Source: a bacterium
GTDB lineage: Bacteria; Bacillota; Clostridia; Oscillospirales; Acutalibacteraceae
DNA length: 9,086 nt
NCBI GenBank assembly: GCA_020625635.1
Contig: JAHLBL010000057.1
Coordinates: 1-9,086, forward strand
Direction: 5' to 3'
Shown: one piece after another, positions 1 through 6,743 of the stretch
Layout of the letters: each line of letters begins with the position of its first letter
Position numbering within the stretch: the stretch's first letter is position 1
Notes under the pieces: model-generated
The model's database searches: none
What the model was told of the DNA's origin: nothing
Seen by the model: the letters and a program-made list of their open reading frames with translations, nothing else
Made by a program: the position numbers and the translations under genes

Positions 1-3000
1 CCCTCGATAACGCTCGATATGCCCGAGGAAATCGGCGGCAACGCCGTCACGGATAAAAACGGCATTAAGTCGTACGTCCCCAACCCCGTATTCTTCCGCG
101 GAAGAGTCGGAAAATCCTCTGCTGACGTCAAGCTTTACGACAACGGCGTTCTGTGCGCCATCGCAAAGTCTGATATGTCGGGCAGCTTTATAGGAAACTT
201 TAACTTTGCGGACGACGGAGTTTTCCACGAAATCCGCGCCGAGGCTGAGGTTGACGGCGAAATCACGTCGACGTCCGTCTCCTGCTCGTACGTTCCCGAC
301 CAGGCTACCCTGGAAGGTATCTGGTTAGGAAAATCGAACGTATTCCAGCACGCGCAGAACCTACCGTTCAAGGGGCAGTACAACTTCTCCTACACCCCTG
401 ATTGGGCTAAGGACAAAAACTACTGCCTGTTCGCGAAATTCAACAATGACGATATGCTCGACGACCTCACATACGAGGTAGACGGCAAGGAGGTCACCGC
501 CAAGGTATTCTTCAAGGTCCGTACCACATTCGGCAAAACCATTATGGTTCCCGCGAAAAAGGACGGAAAAGTCTTCTCCACAGATAATTTCAAGCTCGGC
601 AACGACGGCTTCATCAACGGTGTTAAGACAGTATTTATGTCAAAGGAGATAAACACCTCCACTAAGGTAACCTTTGACGGAGAGGAATACGATGTAAGTC
701 AGGCGCTCAAGCGCGTCGGCGGCGAAAAGTCCGACGACAACAGCTATAAAAACGGACTTGACTACAACGGCTGGCTCAGCGAGCTGTATAAAGAGTACCT
801 GAAGGATCAGGGCTCCGATAAGGACAAGGAGCCCTCGGGCGACGAAAAGGATAAAGAGGAAGAGGAAGAAGGCAAGCCTCTCACCAACGAGCAGGCTCAC
901 GAGGCAATGACCTGGATGCTGAACAAGGGCTCGGGCGCGGGCTTGTTCGTATCCACAACTCCCGAGAAAGCAGCCGAAAAGGCTCCCGATAACAAGTATA
1001 TCCTGCGTACCTACAACGACAGCCAGCCCTGGACATACACCAGACAGAACTTCAAGCTTCGCCAGCAGGAGTTCCAGTACAAGGGCTATGTAGCATCAAC
1101 CTACACCGACGAGGCTACGGGACACCAGATGTTTATGTTCACAGGCACATTCTACTACGACCGTTACGCTATGCCTGTTCCGAGTCCTACAGTCGAGAAG
1201 GTCTACAGCGGTATAAAGAAAACCGAGGACGATCCCAGACTGTTCCAGAAATCGACCGAGGACAAGGGCGGCGACACAAAGAGCAAGATGCTCGGCTCAC
1301 AGCTCGACGTAACCTACAGCTTCGACACTGTCACAGGCAAGTGGATGCGCATACAGTCCGCGACTATCTCACCGGGCGCGAAATCACCTATCCACACCGC
1401 GGCGAGCCAGATTCCCTGCCGCACTGACGCGCCTTACTCCTACACTCCCGCAAACGTCCATATGATTTCCGCCTCGGGCTCCGACAGCAAGTCAAAGGCT
1501 GCTTCGGGCGCTTCCGCTCCCGAGGTCTCGGGCGACGGCAATAAATGGTCGGGTATCGACTTCAGCATCGACGCGGGAAGCATCAAGGCTGACACATGGT
1601 GCTCGGGTGTTATCTCGATAGGCGGCGCGGCTTACAGCAAATTCGCCTCAAACACCTATGTCACAGGCACAAAAACGATCTCAAAGGACGCTCCGTTCAG
1701 TCTGAAGAAATGGGGCTGGAAGAATCCTCTCGCTCTCAATGAGATGGATTGCATCGAGCAGAGCCTCCAGCGCCATGTCAAGGGCAGCAAGAGTATGCTC
1801 GAGGTCGGACTCACACGTGAATCCATCGGCGGCGCGGTCACGACGTTTACACTGAACCGCGTCAACGAGGCTACTCATAAGGAGAACGGCACAGCGAACG
1901 ACGGTCTTGAGTACCTCGAAAAGCAGCTCCGCGACAATATGCGCTACTGGGGCAACATCAAGTCTGTAGCCAACTCCACAAAGGACAACTCGAACGGCTG
2001 GCTCGGCAACTACTCAACGGATGAGTACACCGCTGACACAATGATAAGGAAAACACGCGCTGTTGCCGACAAGCTCACCGCGATCCAGAAGGCGGTCGAG
2101 GACTCCCAGACACAGCAGAGCTTCACCAAGAACTGCACAGACTCGCTCGAGTGGGCTTCGCTTATCTCCAGCCTTATCCCCGAATACGGCACAGCGGCAG
2201 CTCTCGTATTCGACTCTGTAAGCTTCCTGCTCTCTGCCGCGGCGGACACACGCGACGCCAGAGTTCAGAAGGCGGTAAAGGAATTCATCCAGGAGTACAG
2301 CGAATACCTCGAAGAGGATAAAAAAGAAAAGGAATACATCAAAAACGACGAAGATATCATCAAAAGTCATAAGAGTATGGGCGCTAATGTCAAAACCCGT
2401 AAGGAAGTTGCCGCGGGTATGGGCAAGAACCTTGAGGATCCGATCGACGGCGGCGGCTCGAGCGGTTTAGGCGGCGCCACATCCTCAGACGTAAACATCA
2501 CGCCCAGCCTTGATCCGTCGGGTATCGTATACGAGGCAGTGCTCTCGAATCCCGTAGAGGGCGCAAAGGTAAGCCTTTACAAGTATTTAAGCGCCGACGA
2601 GCCGATGTTCTTCTGGGACGACAGCGATTATCTCAACCAGGATAACCCGCTTTATTCCAACAGCGAAGGCTATTACAACTGGGATGTTCCCGAAGGCGAG
2701 TGGTACGTCACCGCCGAAAAGGACGGCTACGAGACAGGCAGCAGCAACGCCGACAAGGAAGCTACAGTCACACACGGCGACTACAACTACCTCCCCGTTA
2801 TGCCTCCTCAGCTCGATGTAAACATTCCTCTCGTCAGCTACGCGGCTCCCGAGGTCGAGAGCGTTCTCGCAAAGACGGACGGAATCTACATCACCTTCAG
2901 CAAGTATATGGACGAGAGCACGCTCTCCAAGAGCAACTTCTCGATTACGGATTACGAAGGAAAGGCGATCTCCTTTACAGTCGAAAAGCTCGACAGCGAA

Positions 3001-3978
3001 AAGGCTCCGTCAAACATCAATTACGACGGCGCGGCTCCGAGCTACACAAGAACGGTCAAGCTCGCGGCTAAGCTCGCGGCTGACGACGAGGTTACTCTCA
3101 AGGTAGAAAGCGGCGTAAAGAGCTACGCGGGCGTTAACCCCTCGACTCCCTACGGCGAAATCCTCACGGTTGAGAAAAAGACCGCGCTCAAGGCTCCCGT
3201 GCTCTCCGTAATGGCGGGCAAGGTCGACAGAGACACCGAGCTCACGATCACAGCCGAGGAAGGGGCGACGATCATCTACACCACCGACGGCACCGCGCCG
3301 AGCGAAACAAACGGCAAAAAGGCAAAGGAAAAGGCGGAGCTCATGCTTATCGCGAACACCACCGTTCAGGCTATGGCCGTTAAGGTCGGCAGCGACACGA
3401 GCGACACCGCAAAGGCGGACTACACGATCAAGACGATGTCAGCCCGTTTCGAGCCCGAAGAGCCCGACGATCCCGTTACTCCCGAAACCAAGAAGGCTAA
3501 GCTCAACAAGACTTCGGCAAAGCTCAAGGCGGGCGCAACGCTCAAGCTCAAGGTAACTAACGGCAAGGCAAAGAGCTTCAAGTCCTCCGACAAGAAGGTC
3601 GCGACTGTTACAAAGAAGGGCAAGATCACCGCTCTCAAGAAGGGCAAGGCTACCGTAACGGTAACCCTCGCCACAGGCAAAAAGCTCAAGTGCAAGTTAA
3701 CCGTTAAGACCTCGCCGACCATCAAAATCGGCAAGAAGAAGTTCAGCAAAAAGACGACCTATAAGATTTCAAAGGGCAAGAAGCTGACCGTCAATATTAC
3801 GGGCAAGGCAGGTTCCGTGAACAACAAGTACAAAACCACCAACAAGAAGATAGCCAAGATAACCTCCAAGAAAACAGCGAAGAAGGTAGTTATCAAGGCG
3901 TTCAAGAAGAAGGGCAAGGCAACAGTCACCCTCACCGTAAACGGCGTAAGCTTCAAGATCAAAGTAAAAGTTAAATAA
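1..3978 (+). CDS. Large extracellular modular Ig-like protein, 5'-truncated by the window edge
   Basis: The frame is open from base 1, and the first in-frame ATG (19) has no visible Shine-Dalgarno site, so the true start lies upstream. At least 1325 residues are present. Numbering from ATG 19: beta-rich N-terminal part (1-260), acidic Lys/Glu/Asp linker (about 263-290), a further beta-rich region, Ser/Gly linker (about 485-510), a helical block (574-820) with a hydrophobic stretch (714-742), and a carboxypeptidase-regulatory-like domain with DPSGIVYEAV (about 827-941). After that come an SbsA-type Ig-like domain (YITFSKYMDESTL, 942-1057), a chitobiase C-terminal-like domain (IYTTDGTAPSE, 1059-1139), a Big_2-like domain (1158-1234) and a last lysine-rich Ig-like module. 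Such modules are typical of secreted adhesion or cell-wall proteins. No LPXTG sorting signal or catalytic domain is seen, so any wall attachment is probably non-covalent. Domain names are from pattern recognition; the specific function is unknown. Confidence 0.85.
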   Translation, partial: PSITLDMPEEIGGNAVTDKNGIKSYVPNPVFFRGRVGKSSADVKLYDNGVLCAIAKSDMSGSFIGNFNFADDGVFHEIRAEAEVDGEITSTSVSCSYVPDQATLEGIWLGKSNVFQHAQNLPFKGQYNFSYTPDWAKDKNYCLFAKFNNDDMLDDLTYEVDGKEVTAKVFFKVRTTFGKTIMVPAKKDGKVFSTDNFKLGNDGFINGVKTVFMSKEINTSTKVTFDGEEYDVSQALKRVGGEKSDDNSYKNGLDYNGWLSELYKEYLKDQGSDKDKEPSGDEKDKEEEEEGKPLTNEQAHEAMTWMLNKGSGAGLFVSTTPEKAAEKAPDNKYILRTYNDSQPWTYTRQNFKLRQQEFQYKGYVASTYTDEATGHQMFMFTGTFYYDRYAMPVPSPTVEKVYSGIKKTEDDPRLFQKSTEDKGGDTKSKMLGSQLDVTYSFDTVTGKWMRIQSATISPGAKSPIHTAASQIPCRTDAPYSYTPANVHMISASGSDSKSKAASGASAPEVSGDGNKWSGIDFSIDAGSIKADTWCSGVISIGGAAYSKFASNTYVTGTKTISKDAPFSLKKWGWKNPLALNEMDCIEQSLQRHVKGSKSMLEVGLTRESIGGAVTTFTLNRVNEATHKENGTANDGLEYLEKQLRDNMRYWGNIKSVANSTKDNSNGWLGNYSTDEYTADTMIRKTRAVADKLTAIQKAVEDSQTQQSFTKNCTDSLEWASLISSLIPEYGTAAALVFDSVSFLLSAAADTRDARVQKAVKEFIQEYSEYLEEDKKEKEYIKNDEDIIKSHKSMGANVKTRKEVAAGMGKNLEDPIDGGGSSGLGGATSSDVNITPSLDPSGIVYEAVLSNPVEGAKVSLYKYLSADEPMFFWDDSDYLNQDNPLYSNSEGYYNWDVPEGEWYVTAEKDGYETGSSNADKEATVTHGDYNYLPVMPPQLDVNIPLVSYAAPEVESVLAKTDGIYITFSKYMDESTLSKSNFSITDYEGKAISFTVEKLDSEKAPSNINYDGAAPSYTRTVKLAAKLAADDEVTLKVESGVKSYAGVNPSTPYGEILTVEKKTALKAPVLSVMAGKVDRDTELTITAEEGATIIYTTDGTAPSETNGKKAKEKAELMLIANTTVQAMAVKVGSDTSDTAKADYTIKTMSARFEPEEPDDPVTPETKKAKLNKTSAKLKAGATLKLKVTNGKAKSFKSSDKKVATVTKKGKITALKKGKATVTVTLATGKKLKCKLTVKTSPTIKIGKKKFSKKTTYKISKGKKLTVNITGKAGSVNNKYKTTNKKIAKITSKKTAKKVVIKAFKKKGKATVTLTVNGVSFKIKVKVK

Positions 3979-3985
3979 TCAACGC

Positions 3986-4009
3986 GAGGCTGACCAATAG
4001 GTCAGCCTC
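3986..4009 (+). terminator. Hairpin after the large secreted-protein gene, probable terminator
   Basis: A perfect 10-bp stem (3986-3995 pairs with 4000-4009) closes a 4-base AATA loop, 7 bases after the stop codon. The position suits a terminator for the upstream plus-strand gene, but no strong T-run follows, so intrinsic termination may be weak or the hairpin may act as a 3'-end stabiliser. Confidence 0.5.
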
Positions 4010-4044
4010 AGCTAATTTCGCTTACGCTAAGCGGCAATTTAGCT
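4010..4044. repeat. Second inverted repeat, directly abutting the first
   Basis: Bases 4010-4024 pair with 4028-4044 around a 3-base loop. There are 15 pairs, including one G-T pair and two single-base bulges (4035 and 4040). The core CGCTTA/TAAGCG is perfect. No T-run follows on either strand. It begins one base after the preceding hairpin ends, so the two would stack as a tandem structure at the 3' end of the large mRNA. Its role is unknown. Confidence 0.45.
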
Positions 4045-4080
4045 TAATTACAGATTTTAAGCCCGTCTCCTTATTAACAG

Positions 4081-4111
4081 AAAACAACCCTGACCGAAAC
4101 GACGGTCAGGG
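4081..4111 (-). terminator. Rho-independent terminator of mtnN
   Basis: Read on the minus strand, a perfect 9-bp stem CCCTGACCG/CGGTCAGGG (4088-4096 with 4103-4111, 6-base loop) is followed by TTGTTTT. It starts 14 bases after the mtnN stop codon. Confidence 0.85.
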
Positions 4112-4125
4112 CTGAAATATTTTCA

Positions 4126-4818
4126 TCAATCCATCTGGATGAATTTCTTGATTGCCTTTACGGCTCTGTCGGCGGCGAGCTGCTTGAACTCCTCGTAGTT
4201 CTCGACCTTGTTGAACTTGAGGTCGTCGCTGATCGAGCGCAGGATTGCGAACGGAACCTTGTTCATATAGCAAACGTGACCTACAGCCGCGCCTTCCATC
4301 TCACAGCAGACAGCGTCGAACTCAAACGCGATGAACTCGCGCTTCGCTCTGTAGACGACAAAAATATCGCCCGTTGCGATTCTGCCGACTCTTACGTGAG
4401 CGCCGAGATTCTGGCAGCACTGGGTGAGCTTATCGACAACCTCCTTGTCGGCGGGAATATCGATGCGCTTTTCGTCGGTAAACCAGATCTGACCTCTGGG
4501 CTCGTTGAGCTCGGTACAGTTGATATCGTGCTCTACACAGTCGCTGGAAACAACGATATCGCCTACGGTAATGTTCTTGGAGAGGCTTCCCGCGATACCC
4601 GAGTTGATAACAACATCAGGCTGGAAAAGGTCAATCATTATCTGAGTGCCTACTGCGGCGTTGACCTTGCCTACTCCGCACTCCAGAAGCGCGACGTCCT
4701 TGCCGAAAATCTTTCCGCTGAAAAACTCGAGACCCGCTTTTTTCGTAACCTCGGGTTCCTCCATTATCGCTTTAAGTCCCTCGACCTCGATTTTCAAAGC
4801 ACAAATAATACCAATCAT
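4126..4818 (-). CDS. mtnN: 5'-methylthioadenosine/S-adenosylhomocysteine nucleosidase
   Basis: A cytoplasmic enzyme that hydrolyses the N-glycosidic bond of 5'-methylthioadenosine and S-adenosylhomocysteine, releasing adenine plus methylthioribose or S-ribosylhomocysteine. It clears inhibitory by-products of S-adenosylmethionine use; S-ribosylhomocysteine is also the LuxS substrate. The 230-residue length matches the family (E. coli Pfs is 232). Visible signatures are the N-terminal MIGIICALKIEVE with the first catalytic Glu (E11, equivalent to E. coli E12), GVGKVNAA (48-55), INSGIAGSL (71-79), VGDIVVS (85-91), the CEMEGAA nucleoside-binding segment with E175 (equivalent to E174), and RSISDD with the catalytic Asp D198 (equivalent to D197). 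All catalytic positions are intact. The ATG is supported by AGGAGGG at 4827-4833, 8 bases away. The gene is monocistronic, with its own promoter and terminator. E. coli equivalences are from memory of the family. Confidence 0.95.
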   Translation of the reverse strand: MIGIICALKIEVEGLKAIMEEPEVTKKAGLEFFSGKIFGKDVALLECGVGKVNAAVGTQIMIDLFQPDVVINSGIAGSLSKNITVGDIVVSSDCVEHDINCTELNEPRGQIWFTDEKRIDIPADKEVVDKLTQCCQNLGAHVRVGRIATGDIFVVYRAKREFIAFEFDAVCCEMEGAAVGHVCYMNKVPFAILRSISDDLKFNKVENYEEFKQLAADRAVKAIKKFIQMD

Positions 4819-4826
4819 TTATTAAT

Positions 4827-4833
4827 CCCTCCT
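4827..4833 (-). promoter_or_regulatory. Shine-Dalgarno site of mtnN
   Basis: On the minus strand AGGAGGG lies 8 bases before the mtnN ATG and fixes that start. Confidence 0.85.
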
Positions 4834-4884
4834 GTGATTAAATCTTTTCAAATTAAATGCTTATCTGAAAGCTTAGCTATTATA

Positions 4885-4913
4885 AGTATATCACGTGATT
4901 CACAAATCTTCAA
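4885..4913 (-). promoter_or_regulatory. Promoter of mtnN with a palindrome in its spacer
   Basis: On the minus strand, TTGAAG (4908-4913) and TATACT (4885-4890) are separated by 17 bases. An overlapping TATAAT (4879-4884) is an alternative -10. The spacer region contains the perfect 10-bp palindrome ATCACGTGAT (4890-4899), which overlaps the last base position of the -10 and could be an operator. The leader would be roughly 60 bases, too short for a SAM or SAH riboswitch plus expression platform. Confidence 0.6.
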
Positions 4914-4954
4914 CCTGTTTTTAGCTATTGTTTATGTGAAACTTATAAAAAATA

Positions 4955-4984
4955 TTGACTGCGCATTCTTTTTTCTGTTACAAT
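4955..4984 (+). promoter_or_regulatory. Promoter of the pyruvyl transferase family gene
   Basis: TTGACT (4955-4960) and TACAAT (4979-4984) are separated by 18 bases, each matching five of six consensus positions. The predicted transcript start is about 20 bases before the gene's ATG. It is divergent from the mtnN promoter. Confidence 0.7.
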
Positions 4985-5013
4985 GTGTTTAGTATAAGAA
5001 AAGGAAGCGCGCT

Positions 5014-6312
5014 ATGAAATACGGAATTCTGTTTAACAAAAGCAATATGAACATCGGCGACGATATCCAGGCGTACGCCACGGAAAGGTTTCTGCCGAGG
5101 ATAGACTGTTTTATCGACCGCGAGCACATCGACTCCTTCGAAAGTGAAAACGGAGAGCCCGTGGCTGTAATTATGAACGCGTGGTATATGTGGCAGAAAT
5201 GGAACTGGCCGCCGTCAAAATACATTTATCCGCTTATGACGGGCTTTCACTACGCCGACCATCAGCTCGCCCGCCAGTGGTACGGAACGCCCTTGAAATA
5301 CGAGTTCCTCGAGGGTATCGGCGGCGACTACCTCAACGCCTACGGTCCAGTCGGCTGCCGCGATATGTTTACGATGAACAACCTCTCAAAAATCGGCGTG
5401 AACGCGTTTTTCAGCGGCTGTATTACGATGACGCTTCCGCGTATGCCCGAGCGGGACGACAAGGGCAGCTACGTCTGTCTTGTTGACGTGGCGAAAAAAG
5501 CGCGCGAGCAGCTTCACGGAGTTCTCGACGAAAAAATCGAGGTCAGAGAGATTTCGCACCTCCGCGAGCGTGACGAAACGCTGCCGTGGGACAAAAGGCG
5601 CGAGATTGTCGAGGAGCTGCTTACCGTCTACCAGAACGCGCGCTGTGTCGTTACAAAACGCCTGCACTGCGCTCTGCCGTGCCTCGCTATGGGCGTACCC
5701 GTACTTCTCGTCCGCGGGAACGAGGACGACACGCGGTTCGAGCCGTATTACGACTTTCTGTATCACTACTCGGTCGACGAGATAGCCCGCGGCGAATACA
5801 GCTATGTTTTTCTGAATCCGCCCTCTAACAGAGACGACTTCCTCCCCTACCGCGAAAAGCTAATCGCTCGCATCCGGGAGTTTATCGAAACCGCGTCGAA
5901 GGAAACAGGAACCGCCGACGAGCTGAAAAAAACGACCTACACCGAACAGGAGGTAACTCAGTGGCGCCACGACGTTATGAAAAAGGCGCTGGAGCTTTGG
6001 TTTGAGGACGACCACCGCAAGCACGAAAAAGAGGTTGAAATCAAGCGGGAGCTTAAAGAACAAAAACTGAAGTACAAGCAGCGCGGCGAAAAAATAAACG
6101 AGCTTAAAGGAAAGGTATCCGCACTCAAGGAGAAAAACAACTCCTATAAAGAAAAGCTCTCAGCCCGAAATGAAAAAATTTCGAAGCTCAAAAACAAAAA
6201 CGCCGCCCTCACCGAAAAGCTCAATACAACGGAAAAAGAACTCGAGCAGCTCAGAAACGAGAGCATTTTCAAAACAATCAGGAGAAAAATGCGCCGAAAC
6301 AAAAGCAAATAA
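5014..6312 (+). CDS. Polysaccharide pyruvyl transferase family protein with C-terminal coiled coil
   Basis: This 432-residue protein has the pattern of the polysaccharide pyruvyl transferase family (CsaB/WcaK-like), whose characterised members transfer pyruvate from phosphoenolpyruvate to sugars of surface polysaccharides. Visible family features are NIGDDIQAYA near the N-terminus (G15, D16, D17), YGPVGCRD (110-117), and the C-terminal motif TKRLHCALPCLAMGVPVLLV (R216, H218). There is no signal peptide or membrane span, so it is probably cytoplasmic. From about residue 336 to the end it becomes a long Lys/Glu-rich helix with heptad-like spacing (repeated EK, LK and KN units), ending in a strongly basic tail (RRKMRRNKSK). 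This extension is not part of the catalytic fold and may drive oligomerisation or membrane/partner contact. AAGGA at 5001-5005, 8 bases before the ATG, supports the start. No glycosyltransferase neighbours are present, and the substrate cannot be told from sequence. Confidence 0.85.
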   Translation: MKYGILFNKSNMNIGDDIQAYATERFLPRIDCFIDREHIDSFESENGEPVAVIMNAWYMWQKWNWPPSKYIYPLMTGFHYADHQLARQWYGTPLKYEFLEGIGGDYLNAYGPVGCRDMFTMNNLSKIGVNAFFSGCITMTLPRMPERDDKGSYVCLVDVAKKAREQLHGVLDEKIEVREISHLRERDETLPWDKRREIVEELLTVYQNARCVVTKRLHCALPCLAMGVPVLLVRGNEDDTRFEPYYDFLYHYSVDEIARGEYSYVFLNPPSNRDDFLPYREKLIARIREFIETASKETGTADELKKTTYTEQEVTQWRHDVMKKALELWFEDDHRKHEKEVEIKRELKEQKLKYKQRGEKINELKGKVSALKEKNNSYKEKLSARNEKISKLKNKNAALTEKLNTTEKELEQLRNESIFKTIRRKMRRNKSK

Positions 6313-6409
6313 AAATCAGCTTCCGAGCCGACATCCATCTATTTTCTCTCATTTTGTAATCATATTATACAAAAAATCGAATAAATTGTGAAAACTCTTT
6401 AAAAAGCTA

Positions 6410-6438
6410 TTGACAAAATTGTAATAATCATATAAAAC
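6410..6438 (+). promoter_or_regulatory. Promoter of the 64-residue peptide gene
   Basis: A perfect TTGACA (6410-6415) is followed by TAAAAC after 17 bases (6433-6438), or by TATAAA after 15 bases (6431-6436). It lies in the AT-rich gap 6313-6482, which otherwise shows no gene. No clear terminator follows the upstream gene, so read-through from it is also possible. Confidence 0.65.
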
Positions 6439-6466
6439 GTGAGTGTATATTTGGAATGATATCTGT

Positions 6467-6474
6467 AAAGGAGG
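6467..6474 (+). promoter_or_regulatory. Shine-Dalgarno site selecting a TTG start
   Basis: AAAGGAGG is a near-perfect Shine-Dalgarno site with 8 bases to the TTG at 6483. An in-frame ATG at 6456 lies upstream of this site and has only a weak GGA before it, so the TTG is preferred. Confidence 0.8.
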
Positions 6475-6482
6475 CGTCTGTT

Positions 6483-6677
6483 TTGAAAGAAAAATACTCT
6501 TCACCCGTATTATCTGTTGATGAACTGGAAATAGCAGATGTTCTCTTATACTCAGGCGAAGGCGGCGGAAGCGGCGGAAGCGGCGGCGGCACAACTCCAC
6601 CGCAAAGTTTACTCGACAATTCGATCCGCAACTTCAGTACTTTTATCGGTAGTTGGGAAGCTGAAACGTTTCTTTAA
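6483..6677 (+). CDS. 64-residue Gly/Ser-rich small peptide, possible exported or modified-peptide precursor
   Basis: I do not recognise a named family. The start is TTG 6483, set by the strong Shine-Dalgarno site; the in-frame ATG 6456 would give 73 residues. The N-terminal part reads KEKYSSPVLSVDELEIADVL and is acidic. It is followed by SGEGGGSGGSGGG (24-36), TTPP (37-40), then a more hydrophobic, aromatic-containing tail (43-64) with SIRNFSTFIGSWEAETFL and no cysteine. The LSVDEL...GG arrangement resembles leaders cleaved after double glycine by peptidase-containing ABC transporters, although the distance from EL to GG is longer than usual. From memory, many unannotated Clostridia peptides share an N-terminal KxYxxPxL...DVL..SG pattern. 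The gene has its own promoter and terminator. No modification enzyme or transporter is adjacent in the window. A simple structural or intracellular small protein is equally possible. Confidence 0.75.
   Translation: MKEKYSSPVLSVDELEIADVLLYSGEGGGSGGSGGGTTPPQSLLDNSIRNFSTFIGSWEAETFL
6561..6590 (+). repeat. GGC/GGA/AGC codon repeat encoding Gly-Ser
   Basis: Ten codons (GGC, GGA and AGC) encode GGGSGGSGGG, with a 9-base unit GGCGGAAGC occurring twice in tandem followed by further GGC codons. The tract could change length by slippage, altering the linker in whole codons. Confidence 0.8.
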
Positions 6678-6705
6678 GCGTTCTGTCCATACAGGACGCT
6701 TTTTT
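6676..6705 (+). terminator. Rho-independent terminator of the small peptide gene
   Basis: An 11-bp stem with one G-T pair (6676-6686 with 6691-6701) and a 4-base CCAT loop leads into a run of six T (6700-6705). The last two bases of the TAA stop codon (6675-6677) form the base of the stem. Confidence 0.9.
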
Positions 6706-6716
6706 GTACATAATTC

Positions 6717-6742
6717 AAAGGGGCTGTGTTCAGCCCCTTTTT
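6717..6742. terminator. Second terminator hairpin between convergent genes, possibly bidirectional
   Basis: A perfect 10-bp stem AAAGGGGCTG/CAGCCCCTTT (6717-6726 with 6731-6740) has a 4-base TGTT loop. The plus strand has five T at its end (6738-6742). On the minus strand only CCCCTTTGAATT follows, a weak T-tract. It lies 3 bases beyond the stop codon of the minus-strand gene ending at 6744, so it is probably that gene's terminator as well as a backup for the plus strand. Confidence 0.75.
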
Positions 6743-6743
6743 A

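Noticed and set aside
2700..3071. 123-codon alternative-frame open stretch inside the large secreted-protein gene
   Set aside because: It is wholly embedded in the real frame, and its Arg/Gln-rich product looks like an out-of-frame reading with no Shine-Dalgarno site.
4819..4885. Possible SAM or SAH riboswitch in the mtnN leader
   Set aside because: The leader is only about 60 bases and shows no recognisable aptamer core or internal terminator.
4276..4992. Long plus-strand open frame (238 codons) opposite mtnN
   Set aside because: It lies almost entirely antisense to mtnN, whose catalytic residues, Shine-Dalgarno site, promoter and terminator are intact. Its product resembles no family, it has no Shine-Dalgarno site, and it runs through the divergent promoter region.
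6456..6482. ATG 6456 as start of the small peptide gene
   Set aside because: The strong Shine-Dalgarno site lies inside this extension and correctly precedes TTG 6483; the ATG itself has only a weak site.
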